A stretch of DNA of 64,000 nt from Chromobacterium alkanivorans (GTDB lineage Bacteria > Pseudomonadota > Gammaproteobacteria > Burkholderiales > Chromobacteriaceae), in contig NZ_JAFHKL010000001.1 in the NCBI RefSeq assembly GCF_016937655.1, positions 620,001-684,000 on the forward strand, written 5' to 3'. Of the stretch, positions 39,170-46,248 are shown one piece after another (position 1 is the stretch's first letter; each line of letters starts with the position of its first letter). The notes beneath the pieces are model-generated. The model was not told where the DNA came from, did not search any database, and saw only the letters and a program-made list of their open reading frames with translations. Both the position numbers and the translations under genes were made by a program.

Positions 39170-40207
39170 CTAGCCCAGCAGCTTGCCGCGGTGCTGGCGG
39201 AGCAGATCCTGTCCGGCCTGATAGCCGATCTGATACAGCTGGGACAGATTGGAGTGCGACCAGTCCAACTCTTCCGCGCGGCGCTGCGGGTCAATCAGCT
39301 TGTCGAACTGGATCTTCAGCACCTCGGTGCGCGGCCGGCCTTGATCGTCCTTGTTGTGCAAGGCCTCGAACAGCTTCAGGTCGTCGCGCGCGATTTCGGT
39401 CAGCGGGGTGATGATGGATTGCACCCAGGCGTCGTAAAGGCCGCGCGGCGGGTGCAGCAGCCTGTCGCTGCCCAGCACGTCGAACACCAGGGTGTAGTCG
39501 ATATGCGGGTGATCGCGGAACAACTGCTTGAAGTTCAGCGTGTCTATGGCCGCGCCTTCGATGTAGTCGCCGTCGGCCAGCGGATACGGCGGGTAGATGA
39601 AGGGAAAGGACAGCGCGGCCAGGAAGTGCTCGTGGCCGATTTCGCTCTTGTCCCAGCAGCGCATCTCGCCGCGGGTGATGTTGTAGGCGTTCAGGTAGAA
39701 CTGCGGCGCAATGGCCTTGAGGCGATCGAAATCCACGATCTCCTCGATGAAGGGCACGTGCGCGCACAGGCCTTGGCTGTTGGGGCCCAGATCGCTGGGG
39801 CACAGCGTGGCCAGCAGCAGCGAGGTCCAGTCCGCCAGCAGACGCTGCCAGGGCCCTTGGTCGGCCTGTTGCTGGATGGACTGCAACAGCGGATTCTGGC
39901 TTTGCCAACTGCGCCACAGGTCGGCGGCCGGGCCGGGCTTGTTGAACACCTTGTAGTTGATCGGCAGCAGCCGGTAAATCGGATCGGATACGCCTAGATC
40001 GGCCAGCCGGCGCAAATTGTCCAGCGGCGTGCCCTTGCGCGGCGCCGCGTACAAGAGGCCGACGATGGCGCCGGCGCCGGAGGTGGAAATGATGTCGAAT
40101 TCGACGCCGGCCTCCATCAGCGCGACCAGCGCGCCGGCCATCAAGGTTGCGTTGGGCGCGCCGCCGCCCAAGACCAGCGCAATGCTGGGCCTGTTTGCTT
40201 TTGCCAT
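39170..40207 (-). CDS. Patatin-like protein lacking the catalytic Ser-Asp dyad
   Basis: 345-residue cytosolic protein of the patatin fold. The N-terminal SIALVLGGGAPNATLMAGAL is the glycine-rich oxyanion region. The column normally reading GTSAGA reads TSGAGA in FDIISTSGAGAIVGLLYAA, so the nucleophile serine is Gly44. The DGG/DGA motif region reads YIEGAAID, placing Glu217 where the catalytic aspartate should be. Flanking positions align without gaps, so this is substitution rather than misalignment. It is likely a pseudo-lipase with a binding or regulatory role. No signal peptide is seen. It is convergent with arcC. Confidence 0.82.
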   Translation of the reverse strand: MAKANRPSIALVLGGGAPNATLMAGALVALMEAGVEFDIISTSGAGAIVGLLYAAPRKGTPLDNLRRLADLGVSDPIYRLLPINYKVFNKPGPAADLWRSWQSQNPLLQSIQQQADQGPWQRLLADWTSLLLATLCPSDLGPNSQGLCAHVPFIEEIVDFDRLKAIAPQFYLNAYNITRGEMRCWDKSEIGHEHFLAALSFPFIYPPYPLADGDYIEGAAIDTLNFKQLFRDHPHIDYTLVFDVLGSDRLLHPPRGLYDAWVQSIITPLTEIARDDLKLFEALHNKDDQGRPRTEVLKIQFDKLIDPQRRAEELDWSHSNLSQLYQIGYQAGQDLLRQHRGKLLG

Positions 40208-40396
40208 CGAAATCCCCGTCGAAAGAGTGGCCGGTTGTGGGAACCGGTTTGGTTGATATTTAGTTCAATGTCATTATTGCTGTTGAATTATGGATGGCAA
40301 GGCGTATTTTGCAACGCAATATGGTGTCAGTAATGACATTCTGATTTGTTGCGAGAAAGCTGCAGCAAGAACTATTTGTCATTGGGTAATGAAAGA

Positions 40397-40415
40397 TACC
40401 TTGCGGTACAAGGTA
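40397..40415 (+). promoter_or_regulatory. Operator 1 of the PadR operon
   Basis: TACCTTG-CGGTA-CAAGGTA, a 19-bp dyad with the core CTTGC-N4-CAAG shared with the second operator. It overlaps the -35 hexamer of the predicted promoter. Confidence 0.6.
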
Positions 40416-40429
40416 GTGGTTTGTATAGT
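40401..40429 (+). promoter_or_regulatory. Predicted promoter of the PadR operon
   Basis: TTGCGG (40401-40406), 17-bp spacer, TATAGT (40424-40429). Transcription would start near 40436, between the two operators. The rest of the 317-bp gap from 40208 shows no gene. Confidence 0.6.
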
Positions 40430-40465
40430 GCAATCACAAGCAGATTTATGCCTTGGTCCGTCTAG

Positions 40466-40486
40466 CTATCTTGCAATGCAAGATAG
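40466..40486 (+). promoter_or_regulatory. Operator 2 of the PadR operon
   Basis: CTATCTTGCA-A-TGCAAGATAG, a perfect 21-bp palindrome about 30 bp downstream of the predicted start site and 38 bp before padR. With operator 1 it brackets the promoter, a layout typical of autorepression. Confidence 0.65.
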
Positions 40487-40524
40487 TTGGGCGAGAAGGA
40501 CCGGGCGGTTTCAAGGAAGGCAAG

Positions 40525-40869
40525 ATGAAAACCCAGTTGAAGAAGGGGACCCTGGACATGTGCGTATTGGCGGTATTGGCCCAGTCAGACAGTTACGCCT
40601 ACGAATTGGTCAGCACCTTGTCGCGCACGATGGAAATCAGCGAAGGGACGATTTATCCGCTGATGCGCCGGCTGCAGAACGAATCCTGGGTCAGCACCTA
40701 TCTGGTGGAATCGGCGTCCGGGCCGTCGCGCAAGTATTACGCGCTGACCGAGGCGGGCAAGCGGGAGCTGGAGCTGATGCGGCGCGAGTGGCAGGAGTTC
40801 GTCAGCGAAGTGGGCAGCGTGCTGAGCCGCCTGCCGGCGGCAGACAAGTCGGGAGAACAACAAGCATGA
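40525..40869 (+). CDS. PadR-family transcriptional regulator
   Basis: 114-residue winged-helix regulator. The family pattern is clear: KKGTLDMCVLAVLAQSDSYAYELVSTL, then ISEGTIYPLMRRLQNESWV and the wing region GPSRKYYALTEAGKREL. The C-terminal helix is the short dimerisation arm of small PadR proteins. ATG at 40525 is preferred; the longer start at 40453 would include operator 2 within the coding region. Its stop overlaps the next gene (ATGA). PadR proteins paired with HAAS/DUF1700 genes usually repress their own operon. Confidence 0.92.
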   Translation: MKTQLKKGTLDMCVLAVLAQSDSYAYELVSTLSRTMEISEGTIYPLMRRLQNESWVSTYLVESASGPSRKYYALTEAGKRELELMRREWQEFVSEVGSVLSRLPAADKSGEQQA

Positions 40870-41954
40870 ATCGCAAAGCGTTTTTGGCGCAATTGGAACA
40901 GGCCTTGGCCGGTATGCCGGCCGAGGAAATCCGTGAAATTGTCGCCGACTACCACGAGTATTTCAACGACGCGCAAGAAGCCGGCCGCGCCGAGGACGAG
41001 GTGGTCGCCGCGCTGGGCAGCCCGCAGAAGCTGGCCAAGGAACTGAGGGCGCAGGCGCATTACCGTCAATGGGAAAACCATCGCTCCTTCGGCAATTTGA
41101 TGAGGGTGGTGGCCTCGGTCGCCGGCCTGGGCGTGCTGAATTTCTTTCTGGCGCTGCCCTTCATGCTCTATCTGCTGTGCCTGTCCATCGGCTACATGGT
41201 GTCCGGCAGCCTGCTGATCGCCGGGGTGGCGCTGGTGGCGGCCTGGGGCGGCAACAGCCTGTTCGGCTGGCCGGAGCTGGAGCCCAGCCTGTCGCCCGTG
41301 AATGGCAAGGTCGAGTTCAAAGTCGAGGCCGACGGAAAGCCGGTCCACGGCGTGACCCTGAGGCAGGGGAGGCTGCTGCTGACGCTGGAGGAGGATGAAA
41401 CCGCCAGCCTGCAACTGCGGAGCGGCGATCCGGTGCGGGTCAGCTATGACGGCGGCGAGTTGAAAGTGGATGCCAGCAATGCGGCCGCGCGGCAATCGAT
41501 CAAACGCGAGGGCGAGCGCGCGGTCAGCCTGGAGCGCGGTCAACTGAGCGCGCTGACGCTGACGTCGGGCGACGGCGAGAGCATGGTGCTGGCGCAGGAT
41601 GGGGACGGCCGCTCGCTGCGCTGGCGGATGATCTCGGCGGAAGCTTCCGCCGCCGCCGGCGAGGCCGGGCAAGCGGGCGATCTGGTGTTGAGCGACGGCG
41701 AGAGTTCGCTGGTGATCAAGGAGAACCGGCTGTCGCTGAAGGACGGCAAGGACCATTTCGAGATCAATGGCATTCCGGGCTTGTCGCTGCAGGGGTCGGC
41801 GGCGGTCAGCGGTCTGGTGCTGTTGCTGGTTGGTGGATTGGGGCTGGTGTTCTGCGTATGGCTGACGCGGCTGACCTGGCGCGGATTGGTGCACTACGTC
41901 CGTTATCAGATCGACTTGGTGGCGGGCAGGAGCTTGGGCGGCAACGCGGTGTGA
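40866..41954 (+). CDS. HAAS/DUF1700-domain membrane protein with beta-rich sensor-like domain
   Basis: 362-residue protein. Residues 1-65 are a HAAS domain (MNRKAFLAQLEQALAGMPAE, then IVADYHEYFNDAQEAG and VVAALGSPQKLAKEL). Two or more membrane helices follow (about 80-140). A polar, beta-rich extracytoplasmic-looking domain (about 145-310) is closed by a further helix near residue 315-340 (VSGLVLLLVGGLGLVFCVW). HAAS domains are thought to signal to cognate PadR regulators. The middle domain is unassigned; its many short alternating strands resemble DUF4097-like repeats. Confidence 0.75.
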   Translation: MNRKAFLAQLEQALAGMPAEEIREIVADYHEYFNDAQEAGRAEDEVVAALGSPQKLAKELRAQAHYRQWENHRSFGNLMRVVASVAGLGVLNFFLALPFMLYLLCLSIGYMVSGSLLIAGVALVAAWGGNSLFGWPELEPSLSPVNGKVEFKVEADGKPVHGVTLRQGRLLLTLEEDETASLQLRSGDPVRVSYDGGELKVDASNAAARQSIKREGERAVSLERGQLSALTLTSGDGESMVLAQDGDGRSLRWRMISAEASAAAGEAGQAGDLVLSDGESSLVIKENRLSLKDGKDHFEINGIPGLSLQGSAAVSGLVLLLVGGLGLVFCVWLTRLTWRGLVHYVRYQIDLVAGRSLGGNAV

Positions 41955-41988
41955 AGAGTGAGATTTTTACCGGATTTGGGAGAGAAAC

Positions 41989-42282
41989 ATGAAACACGAC
42001 GCATGCATTCAACAATTGCAACTGACCATGGAGCGCTTGCCCGAAGCTGAGCTGCGCAAGATTCTCAGCGATTATCGCGAATACATTCGCGACGCGGTGG
42101 CCGATCAGCGCAATGAGAGCCGGCTGATCGCCGCGCTGGCGGACTCCCGGCGGCGGACCGTCTCGGCCTTTGCGCGCCAAGGCTCGCTGAGCGCGCAGTG
42201 GGCGCGGCTGACTCGCCACGCTTTGGGCGGGATGGCGGCCGCTTGCGGCGTGGTCGCGATGTACTGGCTGTTCATGCAGTGA
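41989..42282 (+). CDS. Short HAAS-like membrane protein
   Basis: 97 residues. The N-terminal half resembles the HAAS domain of the preceding protein (LQLTMERLPEAELRKILSDYREYIRDA compared with the upstream EQALAGMPAEEIREIVADYHEY). The C-terminus is a single transmembrane helix (HALGGMAAACGVVAMYWLFM). It is a shortened paralogue 34 bp downstream, with an AGAGAAAC ribosome region before the ATG. It may act as a competitor or partner of the larger HAAS protein. Confidence 0.7.
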   Translation: MKHDACIQQLQLTMERLPEAELRKILSDYREYIRDAVADQRNESRLIAALADSRRRTVSAFARQGSLSAQWARLTRHALGGMAAACGVVAMYWLFMQ

Positions 42283-42338
42283 TGGAGACGGCCGCCGCCG
42301 GCCACGGCGGCGGCATCAACTTGAGAAAGGGGGCGGTG

Positions 42339-43106
42339 ATGATGCGCGGGACAATGCGGTGTTTGATCTTGGCGGGCATGGCGTGCGGCGGAGCGGTTCA
42401 CGCGGCGGAGGCGCCGATTGAAAAACTGGTGATCAACGGCGACTCCGCCGTGCTCAAGCTGAGCGCGGACGACAAGCGGCCGTATCAGCTCGATCTGAGC
42501 AAGAGCAACTGGGACGTCAAGCAGTGCAGCGCCCAGCTTAGGCGCGAGGGCGGCGTGGTCACCATCACGGTCAAGCTCAACGACAAACTGCTGGGCGCCG
42601 GCTGCGGGCTGGAGATCGCCGGCAATCTGAAGCCGGGCAAGCAGGTGGAGTTGGGGCTGGCCGCGGTCAAGGGGTCTATTCACGGCGCTTATTCGGCGAT
42701 CCGGGTAGACAGCCGGGCCGTGGATCTGACGCTGGACGGCAAGGCGGCCAGCTTGTCCATGTCCGCCGACGCGATCCGAGCCCAGGCCAAGGGCGCTTAC
42801 GACAAGCTGGCGCTCAAGGGACAGGCGCTGACGCTGGGTTTCGAGGGCAGCAGCCGCGAGATGGTTTTTGACGGCCAGGCGGTGAAGGCGAAGGTGAAGC
42901 TGACCGACGCCAAGCCCAGCGGCTCCTTGTCGCTGGACGCCACCACCGGCAAATTGTCGCTGACGCTGCCGAAATCCGCGACGCTGCAGTACGAAGTGCG
43001 CGGCGCGGCGGCCTCGGTGGACAGCAAGCTGCCCAGCACCGCCGGTGCGCCGTTGAAGCTGAGCGCGCGCGGCCAGGCGCTGAAAGTGGCGGTGGAGGCG
43101 AATTAA
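42339..43106 (+). CDS. Exported beta-repeat protein of unknown function (DUF4097/GIN-like)
   Basis: 255 residues. A signal peptide (RCLILAGMACGGAVHA, cleavage before AEAPIE) is followed by short repeating beta-strands of the type SxxVDLTLDGKAASLSM, YDKLALKGQALTLGF and LDATTGKLSLTLP, suggesting a right-handed beta-solenoid like the putative-adhesin DUF4097/DUF2807 group. Two adjacent ATGs (42339, 42342) are possible starts. It is the last gene of the PadR-HAAS operon, ending at a bidirectional terminator. Location should be periplasm or cell surface; function unknown. Confidence 0.75.
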   Translation: MMRGTMRCLILAGMACGGAVHAAEAPIEKLVINGDSAVLKLSADDKRPYQLDLSKSNWDVKQCSAQLRREGGVVTITVKLNDKLLGAGCGLEIAGNLKPGKQVELGLAAVKGSIHGAYSAIRVDSRAVDLTLDGKAASLSMSADAIRAQAKGAYDKLALKGQALTLGFEGSSREMVFDGQAVKAKVKLTDAKPSGSLSLDATTGKLSLTLPKSATLQYEVRGAAASVDSKLPSTAGAPLKLSARGQALKVAVEAN

Positions 43107-43122
43107 GGCGCGGCCAAACAAA

Positions 43123-43144
43123 AACGGAGCCCATGGGCTCCGTT
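43123..43144. terminator. Bidirectional terminator between the HAAS operon and apt
   Basis: Perfect 22-bp palindrome with arms AACGGAGCCCA and its complement, flanked by A-rich sequence upstream and TT downstream. Confidence 0.8.
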
Positions 43145-43165
43145 CGCATGGCCGGCGAGTCCGGC

Positions 43166-43714
43166 TCAGTAGGCGCAGACGGTGAACAGCTCCAGGCCGC
43201 CGTCGCGCACCAGCTTGCCGCCGCCCAGCTCGGGCAGTTCGATGATGGCGGCGGCTTCCAGCACGTCGGCGCCCATGCGCTTGAGCAGCTTGTAGCCGGC
43301 CATCATGGTGCCGCCGGTGGCGACCAGGTCGTCGATCAGGATCACGCGGTCGCCCGGCTTGCAGGCGTCGGTGTGCATTTCCACCGCGGCGTTGCCGTAT
43401 TCCAGTTCGTATTCTTCTTCCACTGTGGTGAAAGGCAGCTTGCCGCGCTTGCGGATAGGCACGAAGCCCACGTTCAATTCGTAAGCCAGCACCGAGCCGA
43501 TGATGAAGCCGCGCGCGTCCAGGCCCGCCACCAGGTCCACCTTCTCCGTCATGTAGCGGTGCACATAGATGTCGATCAGCATGCGGAAGGTCTTGGGATT
43601 CTGCAGCAACGGGGTGATATCGCGGAACATCACGCCTTGTTGCGGCCAGTTCGGCACATTGCGGATCCAGCCTTTCAGATAGCTGGAGTAGTCGAGATTG
43701 CTAAGGTTTTCCAT
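43166..43714 (-). CDS. apt: Adenine phosphoribosyltransferase
   Basis: Salvages adenine to AMP using PRPP. 182 residues with start at 43714 ([15 protein letters not shown]). The PRPP-binding loop [31 protein letters not shown] and [12 protein letters not shown] are conserved. A longer in-frame start (43759) would overlap the terminator of the upstream permease and is not preferred. The adjacent permease gene suggests a purine uptake-salvage pair. Confidence 0.94.
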   Translation of the reverse strand: MENLSNLDYSSYLKGWIRNVPNWPQQGVMFRDITPLLQNPKTFRMLIDIYVHRYMTEKVDLVAGLDARGFIIGSVLAYELNVGFVPIRKRGKLPFTTVEEEYELEYGNAAVEMHTDACKPGDRVILIDDLVATGGTMMAGYKLLKRMGADVLEAAAIIELPELGGGKLVRDGGLELFTVCAY

Positions 43715-43762
43715 GGCCTTATTGTACTTCGAAATGAAGAGAGTCGCCGCGCGGCCCACAAG

Positions 43763-43790
43763 AAAAAGCCCGCCGCGCAGCGCGGCAGGC
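43763..43790 (-). terminator. Intrinsic terminator of the purine permease gene
   Basis: On the minus strand GCCTGCCGC pairs with GCGGCGGGC (one G-T pair) and is followed by TTTTT. It separates the permease from apt. Confidence 0.8.
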
Positions 43791-43817
43791 CAGGAGTCCG
43801 CATCAATTATTGACGTT

Positions 43818-45113
43818 TCAGTGGAAGAAAGCCAGCTTGAAGATCCACAGCGCGGCGATCACCAGCACCGGCAGCTTCAGGTCGGAGAAACGGCCGGCCA
43901 GGATCTTGATCACCGCGTAGCTGATGAAGCCGAAGGCGATGCCGTCGGCGATGGAGAAGGTGAACGGCATCGCCAGCGCGGTCATCACCGCCGGAGCGGA
44001 TTCGGTCAGATCGCTCCAGTCGATTTCGGCCAGGCCGCGGGCCATCAGCACCGCCACATAGCACAGCGCCGGCGCGGTGGCGTAGGCGGGCACGGTGGCC
44101 GCCAGCGGCGACAGCCACAGCGAGGCCAGGAACAGTACGGCCACCACCATCGCGGTCAGGCCGGTGCGGCCGCCGACGGCGGTGCCGGCGGCGGATTCCA
44201 CATAGGCGGTGGTGGACGAGGTGCCCATCACCGCGCCGGCGGTGATCGCCACCGAGTCGGCCAGCAGCGCGCGCTTCAGGCGCGGCAGCTTGCCGTCCTT
44301 GAGCAGGCCGGCGCGATGCGACACGCCGACCAGCGTGCCGGTGGTGTCGAATAGGTCGACGAAGAAGAACACGAAGATCACGCCGATCAGGCCGGCTTGC
44401 AGCGCGCCGGCGATGTCCATCTTCATGAAGGTGGGCGCCATGCTCGGCACCGGCGCCACCACGCCCTTGAACGGAGACAGGCCCATGGCGATGGACAGCA
44501 CCGTCACCACCAGGATGCCGATGATGATGGAACCCGGCACCTTGCGGTATTCCAGCGCCACGATCAGGAAGAAGCCCAGCACGGCCAGCAGGGTGGTGGG
44601 CTTGTGGATGTCGCCCAGGGTCAGATAGGTTTCCGGATGCGGCGCGATCACGCCGGCGTTCTTCAGCGCGATGATGGCGAGGAACATGCCGACGCCGGCG
44701 GAAATGGCGAATTTCAGCGATTGCGGGATCGCGTTGACGATGGCCTCGCGCACGCGGAACAGGCTCACCGCCAGGAACACGATGCCGGAGATGAACACCG
44801 CGCCCAGCGCGGTCTCCCAGGACAGGCCCATGCCCTTGACCACGCTGAAGGTGAAGTAGGCGTTCAGACCCATGCCCGGCGCCAGGGCGATCGGGTAATT
44901 GGCCACCAGGCCCATGATGGCGGTGCCGAGGGCGGCGGCCAGACAGGTGGCGACGAAGACGGCGTTCAGGTCCATGCCGGTGCTCGACAGGATCAGCGGG
45001 TTGACCAGGATGATGTAAGCCATGGTCAGGAAGGTGGTAAAGCCGGCGATGACTTCGGTCTTCACCGTGGTGCCGTGTTCTTTCAGCTTGAAGAAGCTGT
45101 CAAGGAATTGCAT
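43818..45113 (-). CDS. AzgA-family purine (adenine/guanine/hypoxanthine) permease
   Basis: 431-residue membrane transporter with about 12-14 helices. Diagnostic segments: [19 protein letters not shown] near residue 26, [12 protein letters not shown] in helix 3, [21 protein letters not shown] and the [20 protein letters not shown] motif. These match the NCS2-like AzgA/PurP group of proton-coupled purine importers. Its position upstream of apt on the same strand suggests adenine as substrate, which is an inference. Confidence 0.93.
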   Translation of the reverse strand: MQFLDSFFKLKEHGTTVKTEVIAGFTTFLTMAYIILVNPLILSSTGMDLNAVFVATCLAAALGTAIMGLVANYPIALAPGMGLNAYFTFSVVKGMGLSWETALGAVFISGIVFLAVSLFRVREAIVNAIPQSLKFAISAGVGMFLAIIALKNAGVIAPHPETYLTLGDIHKPTTLLAVLGFFLIVALEYRKVPGSIIIGILVVTVLSIAMGLSPFKGVVAPVPSMAPTFMKMDIAGALQAGLIGVIFVFFFVDLFDTTGTLVGVSHRAGLLKDGKLPRLKRALLADSVAITAGAVMGTSSTTAYVESAAGTAVGGRTGLTAMVVAVLFLASLWLSPLAATVPAYATAPALCYVAVLMARGLAEIDWSDLTESAPAVMTALAMPFTFSIADGIAFGFISYAVIKILAGRFSDLKLPVLVIAALWIFKLAFFH

Positions 45114-45213
45114 GGCGAAACGCGCTCCAAAGGAGATAGGTAGGAAAAAAACGAGCCATTTTATTCAGCCTGAAGAGATTTACCTAAATCTTGACGTGAA
45201 AATAACTTGGCGA

Positions 45214-45243
45214 TTAACAGCAGGCGCGCGCTTATGGTATTCT
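45214..45243 (+). promoter_or_regulatory. Predicted gmk promoter
   Basis: TTAACA (45214-45219), 18-bp spacer, TATTCT (45238-45243), about 35 bp before the gmk ATG. Confidence 0.5.
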
Positions 45244-45277
45244 GGAGAATTACTCATTTGGCAGGAAGTACCTTTTC

Positions 45278-45904
45278 ATGAGCCAGCCAACCGGTAATAT
45301 CTTTATCGTGGTCGCTCCTTCCGGCGCGGGGAAAACCTCGCTGGTGGCGGCCTTGCTAGACGCGGAACCTTCCGTGGAGCTGTCCATTTCTTATAGCACG
45401 CGCGCGGCGCGCAAGGGCGAAGTGGACGGCAAGCATTACCATTTCGTCGACCAGGCGACGTTCAAGTCCATGATAGAGCGCGGCGATTTCCTCGAGTACG
45501 CGGAGGTCTACGGCAACTATTACGGCACCAGCGCGCCGTGGATACGCGGCCGCCTGGACGTGGGGCAGGACATCCTGCTGGAGATAGACTGGCAGGGCGC
45601 CGAGCAAGTGCGCAAAGTCTTCCCCGACGCGATCGGCATCTTCATCGCGCCGCCGTCCATCGAAGAGCTTGAGCGCCGTCTGCGCGGCCGCGCCACCGAC
45701 AGCGAGGAAGTGATCCGCCGCCGGCTGGCCTCGGCCCGCGCCGAGATCGACAAGATCTCCGAGTACGACTACATCGTGGTCAACGACGATTTCGAGCGCG
45801 CCCGCCTCGATCTGATCAGCGTGGTGCGCGCCAACCGGCTGCGCAGCGCCATCCAGTGCCGCAAGCTGGCCCCGATGCTGGCGCGGATGGGGCAGGGCGG
45901 CTGA
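45278..45904 (+). CDS. gmk: Guanylate kinase
   Basis: Phosphorylates GMP to GDP. 208 residues. The P-loop APSGAGKTSLV is near residue 13; the GMP-binding STRAARKGEVDGKHYHFV and EYAVYGNYYGT-type region (YAEVYGNYYGT) are present, as is the lid region ELERRLRGRATDSEEVIRRR. The order gmk-rpoZ-spoT is a well-known proteobacterial arrangement, joining GTP supply to ppGpp metabolism. Confidence 0.97.
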   Translation: MSQPTGNIFIVVAPSGAGKTSLVAALLDAEPSVELSISYSTRAARKGEVDGKHYHFVDQATFKSMIERGDFLEYAEVYGNYYGTSAPWIRGRLDVGQDILLEIDWQGAEQVRKVFPDAIGIFIAPPSIEELERRLRGRATDSEEVIRRRLASARAEIDKISEYDYIVVNDDFERARLDLISVVRANRLRSAIQCRKLAPMLARMGQGG

Positions 45905-45916
45905 TCCGACCGTTTG

Positions 45917-45946
45917 TTGGTGAGTCGACTAAAATTTAGATATAGT
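45917..45946 (+). promoter_or_regulatory. Predicted rpoZ promoter
   Basis: TTGGTG (45917-45922), 18-bp spacer, TATAGT (45941-45946), about 76 bp before the rpoZ start. Confidence 0.5.
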
Positions 45947-46021
45947 GATCCCCTGGGCGTTGCCGCGGCCGCAAGAACGGCGACCGACAACGCCCTTGGC
46001 AACTTTGAGGAAAGAAAGCAC

Positions 46022-46228
46022 ATGGCCCGTATTACTGTTGACGATTGCCTGGACCGCATCCAGAACCGTTTCGACCTGACCCTGGCCGCGGCCTACCGCG
46101 CGCGCCAAGTGGCTTCCGGCGCCAGCCCCTTCGTTGAAGCCGGCCGTCATAAGCCCACCGTCGTCGCGCTGCGTGAAATCGCCGCCGGCCACGTCGGCAA
46201 GGAAGTCCTGAGCCGCGGCAAAGCCTGA
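46022..46228 (+). CDS. rpoZ: RNA polymerase omega subunit
   Basis: 68-residue omega subunit that helps assemble RNA polymerase and forms part of a ppGpp site. [20 protein letters not shown] and [11 protein letters not shown] are conserved. The start is ATG at 46022 with a GAGGAAAGAAAG ribosome site. Upstream in-frame extension to 45914 covers the promoter and is rejected. It lies 20 bp before spoT. Confidence 0.96.
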   Translation: MARITVDDCLDRIQNRFDLTLAAAYRARQVASGASPFVEAGRHKPTVVALREIAAGHVGKEVLSRGKA

Positions 46229-46248
46229 TTGCAAGTGGGTGGTGGGTT

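Noticed and set aside
40290-40524. Extension of the HAAS or PadR frames upstream
   Set aside because: These frames run through the promoter and operators, and no conserved residues are encoded.
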